Shown here: positions 19,710 to 61,914 of the stretch, one piece after another
Numbering within the stretch: the stretch's first letter is position 1
Layout of the letters: the number at the start of each line of letters is the position of its first letter
NCBI RefSeq assembly: GCF_018449605.1
Contig: NZ_JAAVUW010000001.1
Location: 806,001-870,000 of the forward strand
Source of the DNA: Luteibacter sp. dw_328
GTDB taxonomy: Bacteria > Pseudomonadota > Gammaproteobacteria > Xanthomonadales > Rhodanobacteraceae
DNA: 64,000 nt
Reading direction: 5' to 3'
The notes under the pieces: generated by a model
Told to the model about the DNA's origin: nothing
What the model saw: the letters and a program-made list of their open reading frames with translations, nothing else
Database searches by the model: none
Made by a program: the position numbers and the translations under genes

Positions 19710-20645
19710 ATGAACACCCTCGCTTTCTTTGCCGCCGGCATGATCATGACTGCCACGGTGAACGCCACCACGCTACCCGCCAGCCATGCGACGACCACCT
19801 ACCATCGCGTCACGGTCGACGGCGTCGGCGTGTTCTATCGCGAGGCAGGGCCCAGGGATGCGCCGACGCTGGTGCTGTTGCACGGCTTTCCGTCGTCGTC
19901 GCGCCAGTTCGACAGCCTTATTCCGTTACTTGCCACGCGCTACCACCTGATCGCGCCGGACTATCCCGGTTTCGGTCAGAGCGACGCACCGGATCCGTCG
20001 ACGTACGCCTATACGTTCGATCATCTCGCCGAAACGACCAACGGGCTGCTCGAGCAGCTTGGCCTGAAGAAGTACTCGCTCTACCTGCATGATTACGGCG
20101 GTCCCGTCGGTTTTCGGATCATGGTGAAGCATCCCGAGCGCGTGCAGGCGTTGATCGTCTCCAACGCCAACGTTTACCAGGAAGGGCTCGGGAAGAAGTG
20201 GGCGCTTATCGCGGAGTACTGGAAGGATCCCAAAGCCCACCCGGAGGTTTTTGCGAACTTCGTCTCGCAAGCGGCCACGGAGCAACGTCACACGCTTGGC
20301 AGCTCGCATCCGGAACGCTACAACCCCGACACATGGACCGACGAGTTCGCGCACCTGTCACGCCCGGGACAGCAGGAGATCCAGTCGGCGCTGCTGTACG
20401 ACTACCGGAACAACGTGGCCTCGTATCCGGCCTGGCAGGCGTGGCTGCGTGCGCACAAGCCGCCGACCCTTGTCGTCTGGGGCAAGAACGATCCCTCGTT
20501 CATCGGCCAGGGCGGCGAAGCGTATCGACACGACGTTCCCGACGCCGAAGTCCACCTGGTCGACGCCGGTCATTTCCCCTGGGATGAAAAGGTCGACGAG
20601 ATAGCCACGCTGGTCCTGGCCTTCCTCGACAGGCAGCCTCGCTGA
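19710..20645 (+). CDS. Secreted alpha/beta hydrolase (haloalkane dehalogenase / epoxide hydrolase-like)
   Basis: This 311-residue protein has a hydrophobic signal-like N-terminus (about 1-22). The fold shows LLHGFPSSSRQF (oxyanion HGFP), nucleophile Asp in LHDYGGPVG, a GKNDPSF acidic position and catalytic His in DAGHFPWDE. An Asp nucleophile suggests a haloalkane dehalogenase- or epoxide hydrolase-like chemistry and not a serine esterase. The substrate cannot be read from sequence. The ATG at 19710 was chosen because the signal peptide begins there; the frame is open 21 codons upstream. Confidence 0.85.
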   Translation: MNTLAFFAAGMIMTATVNATTLPASHATTTYHRVTVDGVGVFYREAGPRDAPTLVLLHGFPSSSRQFDSLIPLLATRYHLIAPDYPGFGQSDAPDPSTYAYTFDHLAETTNGLLEQLGLKKYSLYLHDYGGPVGFRIMVKHPERVQALIVSNANVYQEGLGKKWALIAEYWKDPKAHPEVFANFVSQAATEQRHTLGSSHPERYNPDTWTDEFAHLSRPGQQEIQSALLYDYRNNVASYPAWQAWLRAHKPPTLVVWGKNDPSFIGQGGEAYRHDVPDAEVHLVDAGHFPWDEKVDEIATLVLAFLDRQPR

Positions 20646-20727
20646 ACGCGGCGTGCCGGCAACCGCCGGTCGGGGCGCCTGACGCTTATACTAACCGACT
20701 CGTTTGTTTCACTACGTACCCAAAAAC

Positions 20728-22593
20728 ATGTTGAGAAGCGACCAAGTTCTTGTGACCGTCGGCACGGCCTGCACCCTTTCGGCAGTGGGTTCGACGGAAA
20801 CCTACCAGGCCCTGGTGGCCCGGTCGGATGAATTCCTTCCCCTCGCGGCATTCGATGCCGGCCTGGTGGATATCGACCCGGAGGCGGCCAGCGCCGTCGA
20901 CGGCATGCGTTGGGCAACGGGCGAACACGCCGGCGAGCCGGTCACGCTGGACGAACTGAAGCAGCTGCACGGCGAGTCCCTGCGCGCCAACAGCGGCATC
21001 CGGCACGTACCCGGTGTGCGCGAACTGGCCCCGCGAGTGGTCACCGACATCGCCGCGCCGCTTCCTCACGATCTGGAAACCGTCGGCCTGCGGCGCCTGG
21101 CAGGCCTGCGCTACGAGGACATCCGCGCCTCGAAGCTCAAAGACATGCACGGGCTTTTCCAGGACGACGCCTTGCTCAGCCCTTCGTTGCAGGCGCAGCT
21201 GTTTGCCTACGGCGCCCTGGGCGCCCTGGCCGGCCTGCCGCGCCCGCTTTCGGAACTCGTGCCCAACCCGTTCGACTTCCGCGTGGCGTCAGCCACCGCG
21301 TTCGGCGGCATGGATGCCCTCGCCCAATGGCTGCGGCCGGATGCGCCGTTGCCCGAAGGCGGCATTCCCAAAGACACCTTCGCCGTACGGCTCTCGCACT
21401 CGCTGGGCTCGCATGGCCCCGCGCTGGTGTCGACCATGCTTTCGCCGAGCTACAGCATCAGCCGGGTACTGAAGAATCCGGAGCTACGCGAATCGCTGCG
21501 CTCCGACGATATCGGCTACACGCGCGTGCCGCAGGCGCCGATGACCGCGGTGGGTGCCTGTGCCTCCAGCCTCATCGCCCTCGCCGATGTCGCGCCGCAG
21601 ATGCTGTTCGACTATCCCGGCTTTCATAAGCCACAGATGGTGCTACTCACGGCGGCGGATGCCGCGTTGCAATCGCGCTACGGCATCCTCGAAGCCTTTG
21701 GCGGCGGCGCCCTGATGACGGGCGACAAGCTCGCCGCCAAGAACGCCGCGCATGCCGACGGTAACGTGCGCAGCGTGCACGATTCGCTCGCCCCATTCGA
21801 TGTCGACGCCGACGGCACCGTGGTCGGCCATGGCGGCTCGGGCCTGCTGGTGACCACACTCGAATTCGCCCTGCGCAACCAGCTGGATATCACGTCCATC
21901 ATCGTCGGCTGGGGCCAGAGCGGCGAAGCCGGTGGCAAGGCGCACTTCGCGGGTGTCGGCTTCGGCGGCGAAAACGCGCTGGTCCAGGCACTCGACATGG
22001 CGTTCCAGGGTCACGGCTACGGCGTCGGCGACTTCCAGTACATGGCGGCTCACGCCACCGGTACGCGCACCAATTCGAAGACGGACCTGGGCACGGCGCT
22101 GGCGGGCCTGCGTGGCGCGGCTCAGAGGCAAGGCCTGACCGGGGAACTGCCCAAACTCGTGGTCGGTACACCGAAGGCGGTCGGCGATGGCCACACCATG
22201 GGTGAGACCGGGCTGAAAGCCTTGTCGCAGGCCCTGCAGTTCGTCCTGGGGCGTACGGCGCCGGGCGTACCCACGCTGCGTCGACTCGATCCTGATCTTG
22301 CCGAGATCGCCAGTCACTTCCACCTGCAGGCCGAGCCGTCGCCGGGTAACGCCGATGGTGGTGCGATCTGCGCGACCCAGGGGTTCGGTGGCTACAACGG
22401 CGCCGTGGCACTGCGGTCGGCCACGGCGGAAGCCTTCGCGCGGTACGCGTGCGATGCCGAGACACTGGCAACGTATCTCGCCGCGTGGCCGACGATCCGC
22501 AGCGAGCGCGAACAGCGTGAGCGGGTGGCGCGACGCGGCCCAAAGCTGGCCCTGTCGATGGCGGAAAAGCATCGGTGGATCGGGCTGGACTGA
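20728..22593 (+). CDS. Large stand-alone beta-ketoacyl synthase
   Basis: This 621-residue condensing enzyme has a complete KS triad: Cys in GACASSLIAL, His in AAHATGTRTNSKTD, and Lys/His around GTPKAVGDGHTMGETG. At over 600 residues it is much longer than FabF (~410); about 200 N-terminal residues precede the thiolase fold. It has no acyltransferase or carrier domain. The start is ATG 20728; the TTG at 20704 is less likely. It lies about 7 kb from the PKS operon, on the opposite strand, so whether it serves that pathway, a fatty-acid pathway or another is open. It converges with the downstream hydrolase, with 1 nt between the stops. Confidence 0.82.
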   Translation: MLRSDQVLVTVGTACTLSAVGSTETYQALVARSDEFLPLAAFDAGLVDIDPEAASAVDGMRWATGEHAGEPVTLDELKQLHGESLRANSGIRHVPGVRELAPRVVTDIAAPLPHDLETVGLRRLAGLRYEDIRASKLKDMHGLFQDDALLSPSLQAQLFAYGALGALAGLPRPLSELVPNPFDFRVASATAFGGMDALAQWLRPDAPLPEGGIPKDTFAVRLSHSLGSHGPALVSTMLSPSYSISRVLKNPELRESLRSDDIGYTRVPQAPMTAVGACASSLIALADVAPQMLFDYPGFHKPQMVLLTAADAALQSRYGILEAFGGGALMTGDKLAAKNAAHADGNVRSVHDSLAPFDVDADGTVVGHGGSGLLVTTLEFALRNQLDITSIIVGWGQSGEAGGKAHFAGVGFGGENALVQALDMAFQGHGYGVGDFQYMAAHATGTRTNSKTDLGTALAGLRGAAQRQGLTGELPKLVVGTPKAVGDGHTMGETGLKALSQALQFVLGRTAPGVPTLRRLDPDLAEIASHFHLQAEPSPGNADGGAICATQGFGGYNGAVALRSATAEAFARYACDAETLATYLAAWPTIRSEREQRERVARRGPKLALSMAEKHRWIGLD

Positions 22594-22594
22594 G

Positions 22595-23761
22595 TTACGG
22601 CGTGGCGTTCGCGGCACGATACTGCGAACCCATGACGTGCGACGGCACACGATTGGTCACTGGCGCGGCCTTGAGCCGCGCCAGTGACGCTGCATCGTGC
22701 TTGAGGTGGGCGTCGAGGAACCAGAGCGTGTACCGCGCAACCCACGCATAGCCGGCACCGCCTTCTTCCCACGCGTAGCCGGGTTTTTCGTCCTCGACAT
22801 CATGCGTCGGCCTCCGCTCGAGCATCGAGCTGAATTGCTGGTGCGCCATGGGAAGCATGTTCACGGTCAGGAGGTCGCCGCGCTTCCACGCATTGAGCAC
22901 GCTTGGGCCGACGTTTTCCGGCGCACTCAGGTTGCTGGCGATCTGTTCGAGGGTAATTTCCCCTTCGGTGAAGAACAGCAACGGGATGGTCATCTGCTCG
23001 GGATGCACGTAACCCGCCTGCTTAACCAGGCCGGGGAAGTAACGCATGCTTCCGTCCAGCGCGACCAATGCGTCGATGCGCTGGTCGCGCGCCGCGGCGA
23101 ACAGATTCGAGATGCCGCCCCAGCTGAATCCGACCACGGCGACTTCGGACACGTCCGCGTCGGGCAGCGTCTTCGCGTACGTGATGAGAAAGGAAATATC
23201 GCGCGCCTGAGCCTCGATACCGGGTACGTCGTCGGTCATGTCACGGGTATTCGCGCCCATGCTGGGACTGGCGATGACCACGTAACCCTGGCTTGCGAGG
23301 TATTCGCACAGATCGGCATTCTCCCACGACACCGCTGAATCACTCGCCGCGTAGATGACGACGGGAAAACGCCCAAGAGCCGCTGGCACATCCCGCGCAG
23401 ATCGCAGGGGTTCGGTAAGCGACGAACCGAGCCGTGACATCCACTTGGTAAATAGCTCGGGCTTCGGGTCGCCGGCCGCTGCCGGATCGGAACGGAGTTC
23501 CGAGAGTGTCAGATGGACATAGTCGTCGACGGTCATCGGCCGGGACGCATTCGGTAAGGCTGGATACCAGACCAGGGTCTGCAACGCTCGGGTATGCCCC
23601 TTCGCAAAAGGGCGCGACGCGTCGAACTGATCGACTACCCGCAGGCCGACAGGATACGAACCCGGTGGTTCCGTAAATCTGAAGTGCGACGCCTGCGCCG
23701 TCGCAGCGGTCGGGACGCATAGGACCATAACGACGAGCGCGAATAACGTCCTCGAAACCAT
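22595..23761 (-). CDS. Secreted alpha/beta hydrolase of the dienelactone hydrolase / PAF-acetylhydrolase type
   Basis: This 388-residue protein has a classic signal peptide (MVSRTLFALVVMVLCVPTAATAQA), so it is periplasmic or secreted. The nucleophile Ser is in VVGFSWGGISN; upstream FPVVIYAASDSAVSW and the loss of conserved HG at the oxyanion position are typical of the acetylhydrolase/dienelactone group. A late MAHQQFSS supplies a plausible catalytic His. The ATG at 23761 is preceded by AGGAGG. It is divergent from the mscS gene. Confidence 0.82.
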   Translation of the reverse strand: MVSRTLFALVVMVLCVPTAATAQASHFRFTEPPGSYPVGLRVVDQFDASRPFAKGHTRALQTLVWYPALPNASRPMTVDDYVHLTLSELRSDPAAAGDPKPELFTKWMSRLGSSLTEPLRSARDVPAALGRFPVVIYAASDSAVSWENADLCEYLASQGYVVIASPSMGANTRDMTDDVPGIEAQARDISFLITYAKTLPDADVSEVAVVGFSWGGISNLFAAARDQRIDALVALDGSMRYFPGLVKQAGYVHPEQMTIPLLFFTEGEITLEQIASNLSAPENVGPSVLNAWKRGDLLTVNMLPMAHQQFSSMLERRPTHDVEDEKPGYAWEEGGAGYAWVARYTLWFLDAHLKHDAASLARLKAAPVTNRVPSHVMGSQYRAANATP

Positions 23762-23909
23762 GGCGACCCTCCTGTCAGGAGCCGAGTATCGCCGCTCGCC
23801 CTCGCATCGGAACCTGCTGGAAGTCATCGGTGACTTCACACACCTTCGATTGACGGGCCCCCGCGCATCGCCGAGGGTTGAAGGTATTGTCCTTGCTCCG
23901 GTCCATCGT

Positions 23910-26207
23910 ATGCACCGTCATGCCGTTCGCCTCGCCCAGGCCTTGCTCCTGTTTGCCATGCTCGCCTCCCCGCTCCTTTCCGCCCAGGACGCGGCGAGCC
24001 CGGCCACGACCCTTTCCCCGGCCGATGCACAGCGGGCCGCCGATGTCCTGCAGGATGCACACAAGCGCGCCGAAGCGATCCGCACACTACAAGCGATAGC
24101 GGCTGGCGCCCCGGCGCCCGCCTCATCGGCTGCCGCTCACCCCACGCCTGCTCGCGTCGCTGTTCCGCCCCCGGCCACTACCGCAGCCACTTCAGCAGCC
24201 ATCCCCTTGCAGCAGGACGGCCTCATCGCCCGAATGCTTCGCCACATCGGCCAGTGGGAAGATGGGTTGGGCGGGCAGCTGGCGCAGCTTCGCCATGTCG
24301 TCGGCGAGCTTCCCGCGGTCGCCCGGCAGACGACGAACAACCTGGCGAGGGGCGATCAACGCGAGCTGGTGGGACATCTCCTGCTCGTGCTCGTGATCGC
24401 GTTCGGTGTCGGTCTCGCCGCCGAATGGGGCATGCTGCGCCTCCTCGCACGGCCGCGGCGCGGACTCACCGAGCACGCGGACCAAGCCGACCAACCCGCG
24501 CCCGCTGCCGAGGCGCCCAATCACACCAACCACTGGCGCACGCTACGCCACCTGCCGTTCGCGCTGGCGACGCTGCTGCTCGATCTTCTTCCGGTCGCTG
24601 TGTTCTTCCTCTTCGCCGGGCTCTTGCTGCGCTGGATGACTGACGACCCGCAGGTGGCCGACATCACCAGCGGCTTTGTCGATGGTTACGTCACCGCGCG
24701 CATCGGCATGTCCGTGCTGCGGCTGCTCGTCTCGCCCGTGGGTCACGGCCTGAGGCTCATCAGGGTCGGCGAGCGCACGGCGCGGAGCGTTCTCGTCTGG
24801 TCACGCAGCATCCTGATCGTCGGCACGGCCGGGTTCGCGCTGGCCAACGCCCTGCATGAACTGGGCGCGTCCGACGAGCAGCGCCTCGCCTTGATCAAGG
24901 CCGTGTCGCTCGTGATCCACGTTCTCTTCGTCGTGCTCCTCTTCAAGGTCCGGCGGCCCGTGGCGGCGGCTATCGCGGGCTCATCGGACGCGGTGGGAAC
25001 GCTCGCTACCGTGAGGCATTGGCTGGCGCAAGTATGGGCGGTCGTGGCGGCCGTGATCGTACTTGGCGCATGGTTCGTCTGGGCGCTCGGGGTCGAAGAC
25101 GGCTTTCCCAAACTACTGCACTTTGTCGGCGTCACGGCGGCCGTCCTGGTGGTCGCGCGTATCGTCGCGGTCCTGGTGCTCGGCGGCGTGAGCCGTCTGT
25201 TCCAGCCTGCTGGCCAAAACGACAGCGACAGCGCTGCAGAGCGTGCCGCTGGCCGGATGCGCGCCCAGCGCTACTACCCGCTCGTGCGCGCTGTCGTCAC
25301 CGCGATCCTGACGGTATGTTCCATCATCGCCCTGTTGCAGGCCTGGGGTGTGGACGCACTGGACTGGTTCTCCGGCGGAACGATCGGACGCAGCCTGGCA
25401 TCCGCACTCATCACCATCCTGGTTGCCGCGACCATCGCCGTGTTGGTATGGGAGGCCGCCAACGCGGGTGTCGAGCGGCGCCTCTCGCGCTGGAAGGACG
25501 CGGGCGACTTCGTGCGCGCCGCGCGCCTTCGCACCCTGCTACCGATGCTCCGCACCTGCCTGCTGATCGCCATCGTCCTCATTGTCGGACTGACCGTACT
25601 CAACCAGATTGGCGTCAACACCACGCCCTTGCTGGCGGGTGCCAGCATCATCGGCGTCGCGCTTGGCTTCGGTTCCCAGAAGCTGGTGCAGGACTTCATC
25701 ACGGGTATTTTCCTGCTGATGGAAAACGCGATGCAGGTCGGCGACACGGTCACGGTCGGCGATGTATCCGGCACGGTGGAATATCTTTCGATACGCACGG
25801 TGCGCCTGCGCGGCGGCGATGGTTCGCTCTATATCGTTCCCTTCAGTTCGGTGACGACGGTGAACAACAGCAACCGCGGCCTGGGTAACGCGGCCATGCG
25901 CGTCAGCGTCGTTTACGAAACCGATGTGACACGAGCGATCGACGAGCTCAAGGCCATCGGCGCGAGCCTGCGTGCCGATCCGGCCTTTGCGCCGCAGATC
26001 CTTGCCGATATGGAGGTTTGGGGTGTGGATGCGGTAGACGGGGGCATGTTCACCCTGGCCGGACAGATCAGCTGCACCGACAAGGGTCGCTGGGGCGTCC
26101 AGCGCGAACTGAACCGGCGGATCCTGGAGCGGTTCCGCGAGCTTGGTATAGTCCTGTCGAATCCGCGCACGAGCCTGCTTCTGGAGGAGAAGCCCGTTAC
26201 GCCATGA
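23910..26207 (+). CDS. Mechanosensitive ion channel of the MscS family (YbiO/MscM-like)
   Basis: This 765-residue protein has an N-terminal signal peptide (to about residue 25). A low-complexity Ala/Pro-rich periplasmic stretch follows, then about ten hydrophobic helices and the conserved MscS pore/beta region: LAGASIIGVALGFGSQKLVQDFITGIFLLMENAMQVGD, then TVGDVSGTVEYLSIRTVRLRGGDGSLYIVPFSSV. It should be an inner-membrane channel relieving osmotic downshock. The ATG at 23910 sits at the signal peptide. Its stop overlaps the PPTase start by 4 nt. Confidence 0.92.
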   Translation: MHRHAVRLAQALLLFAMLASPLLSAQDAASPATTLSPADAQRAADVLQDAHKRAEAIRTLQAIAAGAPAPASSAAAHPTPARVAVPPPATTAATSAAIPLQQDGLIARMLRHIGQWEDGLGGQLAQLRHVVGELPAVARQTTNNLARGDQRELVGHLLLVLVIAFGVGLAAEWGMLRLLARPRRGLTEHADQADQPAPAAEAPNHTNHWRTLRHLPFALATLLLDLLPVAVFFLFAGLLLRWMTDDPQVADITSGFVDGYVTARIGMSVLRLLVSPVGHGLRLIRVGERTARSVLVWSRSILIVGTAGFALANALHELGASDEQRLALIKAVSLVIHVLFVVLLFKVRRPVAAAIAGSSDAVGTLATVRHWLAQVWAVVAAVIVLGAWFVWALGVEDGFPKLLHFVGVTAAVLVVARIVAVLVLGGVSRLFQPAGQNDSDSAAERAAGRMRAQRYYPLVRAVVTAILTVCSIIALLQAWGVDALDWFSGGTIGRSLASALITILVAATIAVLVWEAANAGVERRLSRWKDAGDFVRAARLRTLLPMLRTCLLIAIVLIVGLTVLNQIGVNTTPLLAGASIIGVALGFGSQKLVQDFITGIFLLMENAMQVGDTVTVGDVSGTVEYLSIRTVRLRGGDGSLYIVPFSSVTTVNNSNRGLGNAAMRVSVVYETDVTRAIDELKAIGASLRADPAFAPQILADMEVWGVDAVDGGMFTLAGQISCTDKGRWGVQRELNRRILERFRELGIVLSNPRTSLLLEEKPVTP

Positions 26208-26986
26208 GCCCTGTCGACCCGAACCCTGCGACCTCAGCCCACCTTCCGCTTTCCGCGGAACGGCGAGCGTCGGGCGTTATCGGCATCCGTCCCTTCGAGC
26301 TGGGCTGGACCGATGCGCGCGTGCCGCCAGCGATTCTCCTCACCTATGAGGTTGACGCGTTCGATGTTGCTGCCTTCGCGCAGCATCGCATCGATATGTC
26401 CGACAGCATCGGGCGGAGTGTGAAGAAACGGCAGGCTGAGTTTTTCATGGGGAGGTTGGCTGCGAGGGATGCGGTGGCTGGAGTCTTGGGGGCGCATCGC
26501 CATCAGGACGGGCAGATTGGGGTGGGCGAATCGCGGCAGCCGGTTTGGCCGACGGGAATGCTGGGGAGCATTACGCATGCGGGGCCGTATGCGGCGGCTG
26601 TTGCAACCGCCTCCACGGGCATTAACGGTATCGGGATCGATATCGAACGGCGCATTGGGGCGGAGACGCGCGAATCCGTCGAGGGGACCGTGCTCACGCT
26701 GACCGAGCAAGCGTTGCTGCATGCGCTTGCCGGCGACGTGTCCTACGAGATGCTGCTGACCATCGCCTTTTCGGCGAAAGAGAGCTTCTTCAAGGGCAGC
26801 TTCGCCACCGTGGGGACGTATTTCGACTTCGACGCCGTGGATCTCGTGGCGCTGGATGCTCGCGCCGGCACGCTCGAACTGATGCTCACGCGCTCGCTGG
26901 CACCCGCCCTGCCCCAGGGCCGTCGCTTCGCGCTGCGTACCCGATCCATCGATGCCGATACCATCCTCACCAGTTTCGTGTGGTGA
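26204..26986 (+). CDS. 4'-phosphopantetheinyl transferase, EntD/Sfp superfamily
   Basis: This 260-residue enzyme converts apo carrier proteins to the holo form with CoA. The Mg-binding signature GIGIDIERR and the downstream FSAKESFFK motif are intact; QAEFFMGRLAARDA and SITHAGPYAAA match the EntD branch. The ATG overlaps mscS (ATGA), with GGAGGAG about 15 nt upstream. It is the only PPTase in the window and ends 12 nt from the convergent MATE gene of the PKS operon. It is therefore the likely activator of the nine ACP/PCP domains of the megasynthase, an inference from position. The stretch 26430-26600 is unusually G-rich on this strand. Confidence 0.92.
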   Translation: MSPVDPNPATSAHLPLSAERRASGVIGIRPFELGWTDARVPPAILLTYEVDAFDVAAFAQHRIDMSDSIGRSVKKRQAEFFMGRLAARDAVAGVLGAHRHQDGQIGVGESRQPVWPTGMLGSITHAGPYAAAVATASTGINGIGIDIERRIGAETRESVEGTVLTLTEQALLHALAGDVSYEMLLTIAFSAKESFFKGSFATVGTYFDFDAVDLVALDARAGTLELMLTRSLAPALPQGRRFALRTRSIDADTILTSFVW

Positions 26987-26998
26987 GAACGGTAGCGC

Positions 26999-28396
26999 TC
27001 ACGCCTCGACGTGAGTCAGCACGATCTCGTTCTGCCGGTTCCTCACCGCGAACCAGATCCGCCAGAAGTACAACACGCCAATAGCGCCTTCGAACGTCGA
27101 GCCGATGACCCAGGCCGTCGGCAGGAATTCGGGATCGCCCACATGCCCCGACGTGATCAGGTAAACCGTTGGGATGCTCAGGACCCACATCAGGACGAAC
27201 CGGGTCACGAAAAGGAACCGCGTCAGGCCGAAGGCCTCCAGCACCGCCGATCCCGTCATCGAGAAGGCGAAGGCGAGCGAGTACGTCCACAGGACCTTCG
27301 ATGTCGCGAACGAAGCCCGCCGAATCTCTTCAGGCTTGCCATCGAGGCCGAACGGGTTCAACAACAGGTCGGGCGTAACGATCTGGAAGAACGAGATGAC
27401 CGCGATGTAGATCAACTCGATGACCAGCGTGACGAGGATGATCCTGGGAATCTGCGTGTAATCACCTTCGCCGAGCGCATTGCCGCACAGCACGCTGCAA
27501 CCGATGCCCAGGCCCAGCAGCGGAATGACGCCCATGTAGCTAACCGTCAGGTTGACGTTATTGGCGGCGAGCGCAATAGCACCGAGGCCGGCAATGATCC
27601 AGATGAAGGCGGCATTGCCGAAGTTGCCGATGCCCGCTGTGACGCCAAGGGCGAATCCTTTGCGGATGCGCGGCAGCACCTCGCCAAGATGAACACCACG
27701 TGCGACGACCAGCGCCCTCACCCGCGACCACACCTGGGCAGGCATGTAGATCAGATAGAGCGCCATCATGGCCACGGTGCCGAAAAGGGTTCCGAGGGCC
27801 GAACCGCGTATGCCGAGCTCGGGCAGCCCGAACTTACCGAACACAAGGCCGATGGTCATGACGACCCCCACGGCCTGGCCGATAAGCCCGACGACCAGGG
27901 TGATACGGGTCTTGCCGATGCCGTTGAAGTACGAGGTGAGCGCCATGTTCATCGTCATGACCGCGCCAAAGAAGGCGGACCAGTAGAGGAACTGCGACTC
28001 CAGGGCAGTGATCACGGGCGGCCGGTTGCTCAGGAACGGAATCAGCTCGATGAGGGGCGCCAGGAGCAACAGCACCACGGAGAACACCACGCCGACGAGA
28101 ATCCCTATCGCCGCCTGGTAGGCGGCCTCCGTGTGGCCCGAACGTCCGAACGCCTGCGCGACGCAGGACCGCGAGAACCCCACCACCGCCGCAAAGAACC
28201 CGATGATGGCCATGGCGGTGTAAATCGCGGGTCCCGATGCCGCCAGGGTGTCGCTCGAATACCTCGCCAGGCAGATGCGATCGACCAGCATCATGATCAG
28301 GTTGCCGATCATCGAGCCCATCAGCGGGATGGAGACGGTCAGGACGCGCCTGGCGATCCGCAGGTTGGAGGCCGTCTGTTCAGTGGGCAAGGCCAT
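26999..28396 (-). CDS. MATE-family efflux transporter
   Basis: This 465-residue protein has about twelve hydrophobic helices and MATE features: an N-terminal SIPLMGSMIGNLIMMLVDRICLARYSSDTLAASGPA and the two-bundle repeat. It should be a cation/drug antiporter of the inner membrane. It begins 3 nt after the P450 stop, last in the AT-ER / PKS-NRPS / P450 / MATE operon, so it probably exports the product or gives self-resistance. This is inferred from position. Confidence 0.92.
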   Translation of the reverse strand: MALPTEQTASNLRIARRVLTVSIPLMGSMIGNLIMMLVDRICLARYSSDTLAASGPAIYTAMAIIGFFAAVVGFSRSCVAQAFGRSGHTEAAYQAAIGILVGVVFSVVLLLLAPLIELIPFLSNRPPVITALESQFLYWSAFFGAVMTMNMALTSYFNGIGKTRITLVVGLIGQAVGVVMTIGLVFGKFGLPELGIRGSALGTLFGTVAMMALYLIYMPAQVWSRVRALVVARGVHLGEVLPRIRKGFALGVTAGIGNFGNAAFIWIIAGLGAIALAANNVNLTVSYMGVIPLLGLGIGCSVLCGNALGEGDYTQIPRIILVTLVIELIYIAVISFFQIVTPDLLLNPFGLDGKPEEIRRASFATSKVLWTYSLAFAFSMTGSAVLEAFGLTRFLFVTRFVLMWVLSIPTVYLITSGHVGDPEFLPTAWVIGSTFEGAIGVLYFWRIWFAVRNRQNEIVLTHVEA

Positions 28397-28399
28397 GGC

Positions 28400-29871
28400 T
28401 CAGCCCGGCCTGCGGAGCTTAAGACGCACGGGCACCGAACTGGGTGCCATGAAGAAGTTCAACACCTGCTTCGCCGGCGGCGCATCGGCGTCGGCTTCCA
28501 GTTCGAAGTGCCGCATGATCATCGACACCACGATCTTGATTTCGGTCAGCGCAAGGAACCGCCCCGGGCACAGGCGCGCGCCACCGCCGAACGGGAACAG
28601 CTTCCGTGAGGGATCTTCCTCCTTCGGCGGTCGATGCTCGAAGATCCAGCGCTCGGGACGGTACTGCTCGTGCTGCGGGAACTGCGTTTCGTCGAGACCT
28701 TCCCCGGCCGTCGAGACGATCACCGCCGTGTTCCTGGGGATGAACGTATCGCCGACAACACAGTCAGCGTTGCTCACCATGCCGATATACGGCGCCACGG
28801 CCCTGAGCCGCTGCGCCTCGCTGTGTGCGGCTTCGAGATACGGGAACTGCTTCATCATGTCCCAGTCGCGTACGAGCGTTGCCTCGCCGAGCACGGCATC
28901 CACTTCGGCGGTCAACGCGGCGGCGGCAGCAGGGTTACGGGCCAGGAGAATGAGCATCCAGGCGATGGAATTGGCCGTCGTGTCTTCGCCGCCGATCACG
29001 CTGAGGATGGCATTGCTGACCAGTTCTTCATCGGTGAAATCCGATTCCGGATTGTCGCTCGCGGCGATCATCGCCTCCAGCATGTTCCCGGGCTTGGCCT
29101 GCAGCTGTGCCTGCTGTTTCATGCGCGCACGGGTGTTGTCGATGAATTCGGTCACGGCCTGTTCGATTTCCATCGACGACTGCTCCGCTTCGCGGTCCAC
29201 CGGCAACTTGAAGTACTTCCAGTAATGGAACGACGCCGTGGTGCGTTGACCGAGGCGCTGGAACATGTTGTCGATATTGCGCTGCAGGGGGTTGCCATCG
29301 TCGTTGACCGCGTCGATGTCATGCCCCATCGCGATGCCGACGATCGTGTCGAGCGCCATGGCCTTGAGGTCGCGGCGCAGGTCCACCGGCTTGCCATCGG
29401 CCAAAGCTGTCTTCCAGCGCTCGAGCATCCGTTCGGTCATCACGACCATGGTCGGGAAGAAATTGCGGATCACCTCGGCATTCAGCCCGGCCATGACCAG
29501 CTTGCGCTGCTTACGCCACGTCTCGCCTTCGGCAGTGAAAACGCCACCGATGTTGAGGTCGTTCATGATCGTCTTCAGGCCGCCGCTTCGCCGGAAACCC
29601 TCCGGGCGCTCCCGCAGCACGTTGTTGACGGTAGTAGCGTCGGAGACGATCACCATCGGGTTACCGAAGACATTCAGCCGGAACATGGGCCCGAACTCCC
29701 GGACCCACCCCGTCAGCCTGAGGTGCATCTGACGGCCGCTCAACTGCAGTGCGTTACCGACGAACGGATGGCCTGCCGGGCCCGGCAGGTCTTCGATCCG
29801 GCGCGAGTAACTGAGGGCTGGCACAGCGGCATTCGTGTTCATGTCCATGCTCGGCTTCCTGGTCAAGGCGG

Positions 29872-29875
<4 letters not shown>
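28400..29875 (-). CDS. Cytochrome P450 (probable tailoring oxygenase)
   Basis: This 491-residue P450 has I-helix oxygen-binding GGEDTTANS, the K-helix pair EAQR, PERW, and the haem loop FPFGGGARLCPGRFLAL with the axial Cys. The N-terminus is soluble (LPGPAGHPFVGNALQL) with no membrane anchor. It starts at GTG 29875, overlapping the PKS stop by 4 nt (GTGA), which favours that start over the internal ATG ten codons later. In this operon it likely hydroxylates or epoxidises the polyketide. No ferredoxin partner gene is in the window. Confidence 0.95.

Positions 29876-61906
<32,031 letters not shown>

Positions 61907-61914
<8 letters not shown>

Noticed and set aside
20655-20669. CCGGC-AACC-GCCGG hairpin after the alpha/beta hydrolase
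   Set aside because: The stem is only 5 bp and no T-tract follows, so it is not a convincing rho-independent terminator.
27011-28609. Long plus-strand frame opposite the MATE and P450 genes
   Set aside because: The translation is a charged His/Arg/Asp-rich string typical of antisense shadows; the minus-strand genes have full family signatures.
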